From positions 1 through 64,000 of the forward strand of contig JAFPME010000011.1 of assembly GCA_017402445.1 (NCBI GenBank): DNA of 64,000 bases, written 5' to 3'. The notes under the pieces were generated by a model. It was not told where the DNA came from. It saw only the letters and a list, made by a program, of their open reading frames with translations, and did no database searches. Each line of letters starts with the position of its first letter. The first letter of the stretch is position 1. The translations under genes were made by a program, and so were the position numbers. Source of the stretch: Prevotella sp. GTDB taxonomy: Bacteria > Bacteroidota > Bacteroidia > Bacteroidales > Bacteroidaceae. This document shows positions 34,539 to 43,047 of this stretch, one piece after another.

Positions 34539-35687
34539 CTAAAGCAGGCTGGCAGCAATCGTCCGCGATTCGGCATCGGTCTTGAAATACGTATCAAGCG
34601 ACGGGTTGGCGTCGAAAGTGGCGCGTTCCATGGTCTGTTCAATGATCTGAGCCATCTGTGAAAATGAGCAACGGTCGTTTCGGAAAGCCTCGTTCACAAT
34701 CTCGTTGGCGGCATTGACGATGCAGGGCATGTTGCCACCGCGCTTGATGGCTTCGAAGGCCAGGGCCAGACAGCGGAACTTCTTCAAGTCTGGCTCGAAG
34801 AACTCCAGCGGATGCTTGAACAAATCCAGACGTTCCCCAGACAGTGAAAGGCGGTTGGGGAACGAGAAAGCATACTGAATGGGCAGCCGCATGTCGGGAA
34901 CTCCAAGCTGAGCCTTCACTGAACCGTCGCAGAACTGCACTGCACTGTGCACAATGCTTTGCGGATGAACGAGCACCTGTATTCTTTCCGCCGGAACGCC
35001 AAAGAGCCATTTCGCCTCTATCACCTCAAAACCTTTATTCATCAGCGAAGCAGAATCGATGGTAATCTTCGCCCCCATGTCCCAAGTGGGGTGACGCAGT
35101 GCATCAGCAGCCTTCACCCGAGCGATCTGTTCCTCGCTCATCGTGCGGAACGGCCCGCCGGAACACGTCAGCAATATTTTCTCTATGGCATTGTCACCCT
35201 CCCCCACCAGACTCTGGAAGATGGCAGAATGCTCGCTGTCTACAGGCAAAATGGGCACATGATACTCGTTTGCCAGCTGGCAGATGAGCTCACCGGCCAC
35301 CACGAGCGTCTCTTTGTTGGCCAGACATATCTTCTTCTTTGCCTTGATGGCATGTACGGTAGGCGACAGACCGGCAAAACCTACCATGGCAGTAAGCACC
35401 ATGTCGATGGGATCGGCCTCCACAATGTCGTCAAGAGCCTGTTTTCCGGCGTACACCTTGATGTCGGGTTCGTCGGACAGCAATTCCTTCAGCTCTTCGT
35501 AATGCGCTTCGTTGGCAATGACGACGGCTGCGGGCTTGAATTTCCGGGCCTGCGCCGCCAGCTGTTCGACGCGGTTATTGGCCGTGAGACAGTACACTTC
35601 GTACAAGTCTCGGTGCTCTTCAATCACTTCAAGAGCTTGCGTGCCGATACTTCCGGTTGAGCCGAGTATGGCAATTTGTTTCTTCAT
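34539..35687 (-). CDS. dxr: 1-deoxy-D-xylulose-5-phosphate reductoisomerase
   Basis: 382 residues from the ATG at 35687, which gives the expected N-terminus MKKQIAILGSTGSIGTQ, a Rossmann NADPH site; Met codons at 35690 and 35705 are also possible. Other hallmarks are LANKETLVVAGE, the metal-binding PVDSEHSAIFQ and the substrate loop HPQSIVHSAVQFCDGS. It makes 2-C-methyl-D-erythritol 4-phosphate in the non-mevalonate isoprenoid pathway, which supplies undecaprenyl phosphate for the lipid II steps encoded elsewhere in this window. Confidence 0.95.
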   Translation of the reverse strand: MKKQIAILGSTGSIGTQALEVIEEHRDLYEVYCLTANNRVEQLAAQARKFKPAAVVIANEAHYEELKELLSDEPDIKVYAGKQALDDIVEADPIDMVLTAMVGFAGLSPTVHAIKAKKKICLANKETLVVAGELICQLANEYHVPILPVDSEHSAIFQSLVGEGDNAIEKILLTCSGGPFRTMSEEQIARVKAADALRHPTWDMGAKITIDSASLMNKGFEVIEAKWLFGVPAERIQVLVHPQSIVHSAVQFCDGSVKAQLGVPDMRLPIQYAFSFPNRLSLSGERLDLFKHPLEFFEPDLKKFRCLALAFEAIKRGGNMPCIVNAANEIVNEAFRNDRCSFSQMAQIIEQTMERATFDANPSLDTYFKTDAESRTIAASLL

Positions 35688-35833
35688 CATCTTTTTCTCT
35701 ATCACTAAAGCGACCTTTTCTTTCCCGTTTTTGAACGAAAACCTCTTGTCAGAAACTTCCGACAGCCCCGTTCATTCGTGCACAGGAAAACACATTCAGC
35801 CACTATAAAAACATTCTGTTCTCAACACAGTTC

Positions 35834-36355
35834 TTACAAGTCGAGCAAACCCTCGGGCAATCGCATGCGGATTTCACGCTTTTCAGTGTCCACATCGCTG
35901 ATCCAGTCCTCAGCAGCCGGTATCAGCAAGTTCTTTCCGTCGGGTGTTGCGACATCGAACAGCACATTTTCCGTCGAATCGTCAACCGAACTGATGCTTC
36001 CGACGACCTTACCGAGCTGTTCGTCAACCAGACGAAAACCCACAATCTGGGCCCACGTCATCTCTTCGTCATCGTTTTGTGCCAGCCGACGAGGAAAGAA
36101 AACGTCGCTGTTCGTCAGTTCGCGAGCCCGTTCCACCGTGCTGATGCCCTCAAGCTTCAGCAGAGCCGTCTCGCCGGAACGAAAACGATACTCCTCGATG
36201 AAGAACGGAACCAGTATTCCTTCTGTCTCGACAATGAGATAGTCGGCATCGACACGGTCAAACACGTCGTCGCTGAACATGAACGACAGCTCTCCCCTGA
36301 CGCCGTGCGGCTTTCCCAAACGGCCTATTTTGTAGACGTCCTCTTGTTTAATCAT
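35834..36355 (-). CDS. rimM: Ribosome maturation factor RimM
   Basis: 173 residues with the two RimM domains. The N-terminal barrel begins IGRLGKPHGVRGEL, and the C-terminal PRC-barrel contains VVGSISSVDDSTENVLFDV and LLIPAAEDWISDVD. It assists 30S head assembly by binding S19. It lies between murA (50 bp) and dxr (146 bp) on the same strand, an order shared with other Bacteroidales. No anomalies were seen. Confidence 0.93.
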   Translation of the reverse strand: MIKQEDVYKIGRLGKPHGVRGELSFMFSDDVFDRVDADYLIVETEGILVPFFIEEYRFRSGETALLKLEGISTVERARELTNSDVFFPRRLAQNDDEEMTWAQIVGFRLVDEQLGKVVGSISSVDDSTENVLFDVATPDGKNLLIPAAEDWISDVDTEKREIRMRLPEGLLDL

Positions 36356-36405
36356 TCGTTTTTCTTCTTCAAAGCCTCAGGACAAGTCCTCTCCTTGCTC
36401 GTTTA

Positions 36406-37716
36406 TTATTGGTTTTCTCGCTTGATGTGAGCACCCAGTGCATTCAGACGGGCCTCTATGTTCTCGTATCCGCGGTCTATCTGGGCAATATTGTTGATAC
36501 GGCTGGTGCCATTGGCACTCAGAGCGGCAATGAGCAGCGCGATGCCCGCACGGATGTCGGGGCTCGACATGCGCCCGGCGCGCAGCCTCAGCTTGCGGTC
36601 GTGACCGATGACGACGGCCCTGTGTGGGTCACAAAGTATGATCTGCGCACCCATGTCAATCAGCTTGTCGACGAAGAACAGTCGGCTCTCGAACATTTTC
36701 TGATGGATGAGCACCGACCCGCGTGCCTGCGTGGCCACTACGAGCAGCACGGACAGCAAGTCGGGGGTCAGTCCCGGCCACGGTGCATCAGCAAGCGTCA
36801 TGATGGAACCGTCGATAAACGACTCCACGACGTAGTGCGTCTGTCGCGGAATGAAGAGGTCGTCGCCCTCCGTTTTGATTTTCACGCCGAGTCGGCGAAA
36901 AGCATCGGGAATGATGCCGAGGTCGCTCAGCGACACGTCCTTGATGCGGATGCCGTCGCCCACCATGGCAGCCATGCCGATGAACGACCCCACTTCAATC
37001 ATGTCGGGCAGCAGACGGTGACTCGCACCGTGCAGGCGGTCGGCCCCTTCGATGCTGATCAGGTTGCTGCCGATGCCATTGATGCGCGCTCCCATGCGGC
37101 AAAGCAGTCGGCAAAGCTGCTGTATGTAGGGTTCGCAGGCAGCATTGTAGATGGTTGTCGTGCCTTTCGCCAGCGCAGCCGCCATGATGATGTTGGCCGT
37201 ACCGGTGACCGATGCCTCGTCGAGCAGCATGTAGCGCCCCTTCAGTCGGGGAGAATGAATCTCGTAGACATTACGATCCTCAACGAAATCGAACTTCGCG
37301 CCAAGGTATTTGAAGCCCAGGAAGTGCGTATCCAGACGGCGCCGACCGATCTTGTCGCCACCGGGTTCTGCCACGATGGCCCTGCCGAAGCGCGTCAGCA
37401 GCGGCCCGATCATCAGCACCGAGCCTCTCAGCGCGGCACACTTGCGCACGAACTCGTCGCTGCCGAGGTACTCCAGATTCACCTCGTCGGCCTGAAAGGC
37501 GTAGCAGCCCTTCGCGCGCTGCGTCACCTTCACGTTGATGTCGCGCAGCAACTGTATCAGGTTGTTCACGTCGAGAATGTCGGGAACATTGCTGATTTCC
37601 ACCTCCTCGTCCGTAAGCAACGTGGCACAAATCACCTGCAGGGCCTCATTCTTGGCTCCCTGCGGAGTGATTTCGCCCTTCAGGAGATGTCCTCCTTCAA
37701 TGACAAATGAGTCCAT
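36406..37716 (-). CDS. murA: UDP-N-acetylglucosamine 1-carboxyvinyltransferase
   Basis: A 436-residue EPSP-synthase-fold enzyme that transfers enolpyruvate from PEP to UDP-GlcNAc, the first committed step of peptidoglycan synthesis. The N-terminal GAKNEALQVI motif is intact. The active-site loop reads EPGGDKIGRRRLD: the residue matching E. coli Cys115 is Asp121. That exchange is known from naturally fosfomycin-insensitive MurA enzymes, so this protein is predicted not to be alkylated by the drug. It is co-directional with the DUF4290 gene (26 bp upstream) and rimM. Confidence 0.95.
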   Translation of the reverse strand: MDSFVIEGGHLLKGEITPQGAKNEALQVICATLLTDEEVEISNVPDILDVNNLIQLLRDINVKVTQRAKGCYAFQADEVNLEYLGSDEFVRKCAALRGSVLMIGPLLTRFGRAIVAEPGGDKIGRRRLDTHFLGFKYLGAKFDFVEDRNVYEIHSPRLKGRYMLLDEASVTGTANIIMAAALAKGTTTIYNAACEPYIQQLCRLLCRMGARINGIGSNLISIEGADRLHGASHRLLPDMIEVGSFIGMAAMVGDGIRIKDVSLSDLGIIPDAFRRLGVKIKTEGDDLFIPRQTHYVVESFIDGSIMTLADAPWPGLTPDLLSVLLVVATQARGSVLIHQKMFESRLFFVDKLIDMGAQIILCDPHRAVVIGHDRKLRLRAGRMSSPDIRAGIALLIAALSANGTSRINNIAQIDRGYENIEARLNALGAHIKRENQ

Positions 37717-37742
37717 AGAAATACTGGTTTTACTTCGGAGGA

Positions 37743-38342
37743 TTATTTTTTCTTCTTCGAACGCTGGCCTTGCTGACTGCGTTCGGTGATTTTCTCAAAC
37801 TTGAAACGGTCCAGATCCAGCTGGATCACACCGTCGGTGAAGCGTGCCATGTCGTCGGCTATCTTCTCTTCCTCGTTCGAGCTGTGCCCCCACTGCACGA
37901 GGTCACGCTTCATCTGGTTGGCCGTCAGCCGCATCAGTTCGTCGCGCTCGTCGCCTGCCGGCATGCTCTTCAGCTTCTCGAACAGCTCGAACACCAGCTT
38001 GCCGTAGTGCCTCACAGGTATGTGGGCCATCGGATAGGACAGCGGTTCCGGCTTGGTCTTCATCTTGCGGGCGTCGCTCACGTCGTACGGATAGTCGATG
38101 TCGAGCTTGAAATCACTCATGATGGCCAGGTGGTCCCAGAGCTTGCGCTTGTTGTCGGCCGTGTCCAGGGTCTTCGAGTACATGCGCTCCATGATGTTTA
38201 CGATGGTCTGAGCGCAGCGTTGCCGCTCTTCCTTCGTAGGCAAGCCGACGGCATGGTCCACCATGTTCTGTATTTCCCTGCCGTACTCGGGCAAGATCAA
38301 CCGCTCGCGCTGCGTATTGTAGTCTAATCCTTCGATGTTCAT
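37743..38342 (-). CDS. DUF4290 family protein
   Basis: A 199-residue soluble, mostly helical protein. It begins with the family-typical LDYNTQRERLILPEYGREIQ and ends with a Lys-rich tail (QQGQRSKKKK). The family is confined largely to Bacteroidetes and its function is unknown. It is tightly linked to tsaB (15 bp upstream) and murA (26 bp downstream), so it is co-expressed with them. There is no signal peptide and no catalytic motif that I recognise. Confidence 0.85.
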   Translation of the reverse strand: MNIEGLDYNTQRERLILPEYGREIQNMVDHAVGLPTKEERQRCAQTIVNIMERMYSKTLDTADNKRKLWDHLAIMSDFKLDIDYPYDVSDARKMKTKPEPLSYPMAHIPVRHYGKLVFELFEKLKSMPAGDERDELMRLTANQMKRDLVQWGHSSNEEEKIADDMARFTDGVIQLDLDRFKFEKITERSQQGQRSKKKK

Positions 38343-38357
38343 ATCCTTTTTCTTTGT

Positions 38358-39047
38358 TTATAACAGTTTTTTGGGTTGCTTGGCCACGAAATCTTTCAGG
38401 TAGAAAGGCACGAAGTAGGCCACGTCTTCAAACTCTCCGTTCAGGAAACGGCGCTCTGCCAGCGGCTGCATGTACTTGGCCAGCGGTTCGATGCCTTCGA
38501 TGAGGTGCGCGTTCGGATGGTTGATGGTGTCCATGCACTTCGCGGCACCGGGCCCGAAGAAGTACACCGGATGCTCGTCAAGGTAGCCACGGTAGGTGTC
38601 TGCGTTCACGACGTCAGCGCCCACGGGCCGTATTTCGCGCAGGGCACGGTCGTAGACGGCGGCGTAGACTTCCATGCGGCGCGCATCGAGCATCGGGCAG
38701 ACGAGCGCATCGTCTTCCAGCTCGTGGCGCAGCAGCACGGGCACGCAGAGCAGCTGCAGCGTAGGCACGCCGATAAGTTTCAGGTCGCGCCCGTAACAGA
38801 TGCCTTTCGCCATCGACACGCCGATGCGAAGTCCCGTGTACGAGCCGGGACCGCAACTCACGGCCACCGCATCGAACGGGATGCCGTGGTTATCGGTAAA
38901 CGACATCGCCTCGTCCATCATCGTTCCAAGCCGCTCGGCATGGTTCGGACCGCTGTGGTCCGCCTGGTCAAAAATGCACTGCCCGTTTTCCGATACGGCC
39001 ACCGAGCACACCGTGGCGCTCGTTTCTATATGCAGTATGCAAGCCAT
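38358..39047 (-). CDS. tsaB: tRNA threonylcarbamoyladenosine biosynthesis protein TsaB
   Basis: A 229-residue ASKHA-fold protein. It starts ILHIETSATVCSVAVSENG and contains the family motif VSCGPGSYTGLRIGVSMAKG (about residues 65-84), which identifies TsaB/YeaZ. It scaffolds TsaD and TsaE in making t6A37 on ANN-decoding tRNAs. It heads the minus-strand operon through murA, with a -7 element TACCTTTG at 39078-39085 some 30 nt before the ATG. Confidence 0.93.
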   Translation of the reverse strand: MACILHIETSATVCSVAVSENGQCIFDQADHSGPNHAERLGTMMDEAMSFTDNHGIPFDAVAVSCGPGSYTGLRIGVSMAKGICYGRDLKLIGVPTLQLLCVPVLLRHELEDDALVCPMLDARRMEVYAAVYDRALREIRPVGADVVNADTYRGYLDEHPVYFFGPGAAKCMDTINHPNAHLIEGIEPLAKYMQPLAERRFLNGEFEDVAYFVPFYLKDFVAKQPKKLL

Positions 39048-39077
39048 TCTTTTTTCTTCCTTTATTTAAATAATGTG

Positions 39078-39085
39078 CAAAGGTA
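39078..39085 (-). promoter_or_regulatory. -7 element of the tsaB-murA operon
   Basis: Minus-strand TACCTTTG, 30 nt before the tsaB start codon. No TTTG at the expected upstream distance. It is divergent from the yicC -7 element at 39215-39222. Confidence 0.5.
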
Positions 39086-39214
39086 CTCATTTTTCGAGCA
39101 ATACGTGCACGTTTCAGGGAATTTAACGCGGAAGCACGGTTCGCCCGCACTTCCCTGCGGTTGGCGACTGTAAGAAAAAACGCTGCAGATAGCCGCTGAT
39201 TGAAGAAAAATGCG

Positions 39215-39222
39215 TAACTTTG
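39215..39222 (+). promoter_or_regulatory. -7 element of yicC-gmk-nadD
   Basis: TAACTTTG, 27 nt before the yicC start codon, without an obvious -33 partner. Confidence 0.5.
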
Positions 39223-39249
39223 CAAGCACTAAAACAGCTTAGAGGCATT

Positions 39250-40125
39250 ATGATACAATCCATGACTGGCTACGGCAAGGCTGTCGTCGCCTTTAACGAA
39301 AAGAAAATCAACGTTGAAATCAAGTCGCTCAACTCCAAACAGCTCGACCTGAACACGCGCATCGCACCTCTCTACCGCGAGAAGGAAATGGAAATGAGGC
39401 AGATGGTGGCCACGGCGCTCGTCCGCGGAAAGGTGGACTTCAGCATCTGGGTGGAAAAGGAAGCCGGCACAGACGCCACGCCGGTGAATGCAGCCCTCGT
39501 CGAAAACTACTACCGACAGCTGAAGGACATCGCCGAGAAGACAGGCATTCCCGAACCGCAAGACTGGTTTTCAACCCTCATGCGCATGCCTGACGTCACC
39601 ACAAAGACCGAAGTGGAGGAGCTGACAGACGAAGAATGGGAAGCCGCAAAGCAGGCCATCGGCCAGGCCATCGACGCTCTGGTGGAGTTCCGGCGCCAGG
39701 AAGGTGCCGCCCTGCAGCGCAAATTCACCGAGAAAATCGACAACATCGCCGCCCTGCTTGCCAGCATCGAGCCTTTCGAGAAGCAGCGCGTAGAGAAAAT
39801 CCGCAGCCGCATCGTTGAGGGACTGAAGTCGATTCCCGAAGTGGACTACGACAAGAACCGCCTCGAACAGGAGCTCATCTACTACATAGAGAAGCTGGAC
39901 ATCAGCGAAGAAAAGCAGCGGTTGCAGAACCACCTGAAGTATTTCCGTGAGACCATGCTGCAGACCGACTGCCAGGGCAAAAAGCTCGGTTTCATCGCGC
40001 AGGAGATGGGTCGCGAGATCAACACCACCGGTTCAAAGAGCAACCAGGCCGAGATGCAGAACATCGTGGTCAGGATGAAGGACGAACTGGAGCAAATCAA
40101 GGAACAAGTACTTAACGCACTGTAG
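39250..40125 (+). CDS. yicC: YicC family protein (RNA-directed stress-response family)
   Basis: 291 residues from the ATG at 39250, giving the invariant YicC start SMTGYGKA; a GTG/TTG-type start further upstream falls on the promoter. The C-terminal DUF1732 region shows DISEEKQRLQNHL and the glycine-rich GKKLGFIAQEMGREINTTGSKS. Family members are reported to act as endoribonucleases or adaptors in RNA decay. It heads the conserved yicC-gmk-nadD operon, with only 3 bp before gmk. Confidence 0.9.
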   Translation: MIQSMTGYGKAVVAFNEKKINVEIKSLNSKQLDLNTRIAPLYREKEMEMRQMVATALVRGKVDFSIWVEKEAGTDATPVNAALVENYYRQLKDIAEKTGIPEPQDWFSTLMRMPDVTTKTEVEELTDEEWEAAKQAIGQAIDALVEFRRQEGAALQRKFTEKIDNIAALLASIEPFEKQRVEKIRSRIVEGLKSIPEVDYDKNRLEQELIYYIEKLDISEEKQRLQNHLKYFRETMLQTDCQGKKLGFIAQEMGREINTTGSKSNQAEMQNIVVRMKDELEQIKEQVLNAL

Positions 40126-40128
40126 GAC

Positions 40129-40704
40129 ATGAAAGGAAAACTGATCATCATTTCCGCTCCCAGCGGATCGGGCAAGAGCACCATCATCAACTGGCTCATG
40201 AACGAACACCCCGAACTGAACCTCGCTTTCTCCGTCAGCTGCACCAGCCGATCACCGCGAGGAACGGAGCAGAACGGTGTGGAATACTTCTTCCTCACGC
40301 CCGAAGCATTCAGGCAACGCATCGCCAACGACGAGTTCCTGGAGTACGAGGAGGTCTACGAAGGCAGATTCTACGGCACGCTCAAGGCTCAGGTGGAGCA
40401 GCAGCGCACCGACGGACAGAACGTTGTCTTCGACGTCGACGTCAAGGGGGGCTGCAACATCAAGCAGCACTACGGCGACGAAGCGCTGAGCCTCTTCATC
40501 CAGCCGCCGTCCATTGAAGCGCTCAGGCAGCGACTTGAAGGCCGGGGCACCGACAGCAGCGAGGTTATTGAGCAGCGCCTGCAGCGAGCAGCCTTCGAAC
40601 TGACCTTCGCCGAGAAGTTCGACCGCGTGGTCATCAACGACGACCTGGCCACTGCCGAGGCCGAGGCCTACCGCATCATCAAGTCTTTCATCGACAAAGC
40701 ATGA
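40129..40704 (+). CDS. gmk: Guanylate kinase
   Basis: 191 residues with P-loop APSGSGKST (about 9-17), the GMP-binding SCTSRSPRGTEQNGVEYFF, and the lid/Asp region VVFDVDVKGGCNIKQ. It phosphorylates GMP to GDP for nucleotide and (p)ppGpp pools. It overlaps nadD by 4 bp (ATGA), so translation is coupled. Confidence 0.95.
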   Translation: MKGKLIIISAPSGSGKSTIINWLMNEHPELNLAFSVSCTSRSPRGTEQNGVEYFFLTPEAFRQRIANDEFLEYEEVYEGRFYGTLKAQVEQQRTDGQNVVFDVDVKGGCNIKQHYGDEALSLFIQPPSIEALRQRLEGRGTDSSEVIEQRLQRAAFELTFAEKFDRVVINDDLATAEAEAYRIIKSFIDKA

Positions 40705-41279
40705 GCCGGAAGCGCGTCGGAATCTTCGGAGGGTCGTTCAATCCCGTACACTTCGGACACATACGTCTGGCCCGCCAACTGCGCCAGCTGGCGGGACTCG
40801 ACGAGGTGTGGCTGATGGTTTCGCCGCAAAACCCGTTCAAAACCAACCAGACACTGCTCGACGACGACAAACGGCTGCAGCTGGTGCAGCTGGCACTGAA
40901 GCGCGAAAAAGGGCTCGTCGCTTCCGATTTTGAATTTCGCTTGCCCAAGCCTTCCTACACATGGAACACGTTGCAAGCGCTCGCACAGTCTTTTCCCGAA
41001 CACGAATTCACCCTGCTCATCGGTGCAGACAACTGGATCTCGTTTCCAAAATGGTACCATGCTGACGACATCCTGAGCCGCTACAGCATCGTGGTGTACC
41101 CCAGGAAGAACTCCGACATCGACGTAAACTCGCTGCCACCCAACGTGACCTTAGTCAACACAAAGCTCATTCCCATCAGCAGCACGCAGGTGCGCCGCCG
41201 CATAGCCGAAGGGAAAAACATCGAACGGCTCGTTCCGAAAGCCGTCGCCAGACTCATTCACGAAGAGCATCTGTACTGA
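40701..41279 (+). CDS. nadD: Nicotinate-nucleotide adenylyltransferase
   Basis: 192 residues with the nucleotidyltransferase motif GGSFNPVHFGHIRLA (about 10-24), LIGADNWISFPKWY in the middle, and the C-terminal ISSTQVRRRIAEGK motif. It adenylates nicotinate mononucleotide in NAD synthesis. It is last in the yicC-gmk-nadD operon. No terminator hairpin is obvious before repeat copy D, 62 bp downstream. Confidence 0.95.
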   Translation: MSRKRVGIFGGSFNPVHFGHIRLARQLRQLAGLDEVWLMVSPQNPFKTNQTLLDDDKRLQLVQLALKREKGLVASDFEFRLPKPSYTWNTLQALAQSFPEHEFTLLIGADNWISFPKWYHADDILSRYSIVVYPRKNSDIDVNSLPPNVTLVNTKLIPISSTQVRRRIAEGKNIERLVPKAVARLIHEEHLY

Positions 41280-41341
41280 AAACACAGGAAAAAAGACTGC
41301 CTTAACACTTATGAAACAAGCGACGAAGAAATCTGAAAAAG

Positions 41342-41706
41342 CTTGACAAAAACCCCGTTTTTGCCTTCTGTGAAGGCCATCATTTCAAAATAAAAATCAG
41401 ACGGACGCGTACGCGCGAAATATGAAGACTTTTTAAAACACTGAAGACAAAGCACTTGTATTTTCTTTACAAAAGAATGGCTTGTAAAATGACTCATTTT
41501 GCAATTCAAAACGGTCCATTTCATCGTTCAAAATGAATCATTCTGTCGCGCAGAACGGCTCATTTTGCAAAGTAAAACGGCTCATTTTGAAAAAGCATCC
41601 GGTTTTTCTTTCGTTTTTGTCCGATTCTTTTCACGTTTCAACCCAAATCGTTGTTCTAAAACGAACAAAAATCCATGCAGAATTTTTCGGTAACTTTTAT
41701 TGACAA
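41342..41706 (+). repeat. Interspersed palindrome-array repeat, copy D
   Basis: Five pseudo-palindromes start at 41485, 41507, 41529, 41551 and 41573, an exact 22-bp period. The left end is TTGACAAAAACCCCGTTTTTG, itself an inverted repeat, followed by GGACGCGTACGCGCGAA. The right arm carries TTTTTGTCCGATTCTTTT and ends at TTTTTCGGTAAC and TTGACA. It lies between convergent nadD and the N-acyltransferase gene, directly followed by the 65-bp tandem array. Confidence 0.85.
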
Positions 41707-41728
41707 AAACCACCTCGCCGCAGCCCCA

Positions 41729-41923
41729 TCCGTCCCGTAAGCTGCGTCACTGACGCAGCCCCAACACCAACAACCAGCCTCATCGCACACCCTTCCGTCC
41801 CGTAAGCTGCGTCACTGACGCAGCCCCAACACACAACAACCACCTCATCGCAAACCCATCCGTCCCGTAAGCTGCGTCACTGACGCAGCCCCAACACCAA
41901 CAACCAGCCTCACCGCAGCCCCA
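41729..41923. repeat. Tandem array of three 65-bp hairpin units
   Basis: Units start at 41729, 41794 and 41859. Each has TCCGTCCCGTAA, then a perfect inverted repeat GCTGCGTCACTGACGCAGC (8-bp stem, 3-nt loop), then a G-poor linker such as CCCCAACACCAACAACC. The copies are nearly identical apart from a few linker bases. The array lies between nadD and the 3' end of the glycine-lipid N-acyltransferase gene. Nothing in it looks coding. It could stabilise 3' ends of the minus-strand transcript or be a REP-like repeat. Confidence 0.85.
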
Positions 41924-41953
41924 GCCCGGCCCACGACCCCGACCGGCCGCACC

Positions 41954-42946
41954 TCACTTCTTCTCCTTGTAGATGACCTTGTTGGCGCCGCTGGTGATAA
42001 ACATAGCCTCGGGGTGCTCTTTGATGTAGCTGTCGATATGGCGTACGCGCTTGTCTTCCAGTATTTCGTCAACAGCAATCAGGATGCCCGTCTCCTCAAC
42101 ATCGCCGAAACCATCGTTGATAGCCGTGCCGAAGAGCTTCATGGTGGGACTCAGTCCCATGTATGCGTTCACCAACGGCGGAATGTTGTAGCCCATGCTG
42201 CGTATTTCGCGGTTCAGAATGCGGTAGTCTTCCTTGAAGGATCCACCCGAGAAGAGCGCCTCCAACTCCTGTGGATCAGCCTCTATTTTCAGCGGTTTCA
42301 TCGGCGTTATGAGGTTGTCCTTGTCGTCGAAGTACTTCTTCAGGAAGAAGAGAATCATGTCGCGGCCCTTACGGACATACGACGGGTACATAGTCATTTT
42401 TCCGAAGAAGTATTTCACGTTGGGGAAGATGACGGTCAGCGCGCCCAGACCATCCCAAAGGTTGTCGAGGGCGAAGATGCTCTTTGTGTTGCGCTGCACG
42501 TTCTGATACTCCAGCGCTACGAACGAGCGTCCGAGCTCCACGGTGTAGGGCATGTATTCGTCGAGGAAGCGCTGTGAGAAGCTGAACATGTGGCTCGTGG
42601 CCAGGATGGGCTGGCCCTTGTCGTCAATCTGCCAGTCGGTGCCGAGCAGGTAGCGGTAGCCCCCGATGATGTCTTCTGCCTCGGGATTCCACACGATGAG
42701 CTGCTTGTAACAGTTCTCGCAGGTGTCGAATTCGTCAATGTCCATCGACTTGCCGGTGCCGCCGCCCGCCTCACGGAATGCGATTTCGCGCAGTCGCCCT
42801 ATTTCTTTCATCACGTTGGGAGCGTCGTGCGCGGTGACGACATAGATTTCATTGTGGCTTTTGTTGGTCATGCGGAGCTGACGTTCCGGCGTCAGCTCGC
42901 TTTTCAGCAAATCTCTGCTTACGGGTGGGATGATTGGTTGTTCCAT
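41954..42946 (-). CDS. glsB: Acyl-ACP-dependent N-acyltransferase, glycine-lipid type (GlsB-like)
   Basis: 330 residues from the ATG at 42946; the longer frame runs back into the intergenic region and is rejected. It has a GNAT-like N-terminal half with IGRLREIAFREAGGGTG and DIIGGYRYLLG, resembling OlsB/hemolysin-type N-acyltransferases, and a C-terminal extension with VRHIDSYIKEHPEAMF. With the adjacent O-acyltransferase it matches the GlsB/GlsA pair known to make glycine lipids in Bacteroides. It is predicted to transfer a 3-hydroxyacyl chain to glycine at the inner membrane. It is transcribed after the acyltransferase gene, with a 101-bp gap. Confidence 0.72.
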   Translation of the reverse strand: MEQPIIPPVSRDLLKSELTPERQLRMTNKSHNEIYVVTAHDAPNVMKEIGRLREIAFREAGGGTGKSMDIDEFDTCENCYKQLIVWNPEAEDIIGGYRYLLGTDWQIDDKGQPILATSHMFSFSQRFLDEYMPYTVELGRSFVALEYQNVQRNTKSIFALDNLWDGLGALTVIFPNVKYFFGKMTMYPSYVRKGRDMILFFLKKYFDDKDNLITPMKPLKIEADPQELEALFSGGSFKEDYRILNREIRSMGYNIPPLVNAYMGLSPTMKLFGTAINDGFGDVEETGILIAVDEILEDKRVRHIDSYIKEHPEAMFITSGANKVIYKEKK

Positions 42947-43047
42947 TGGTTGGTGTTTTACGGAGGCCGGGTATTTATGTTTTGATGGTTTGTTTCGCTG
43001 ATTGGAACAGGATGCTGTCACGGCTGCACGCTGGCGTCGCTGCGCGT

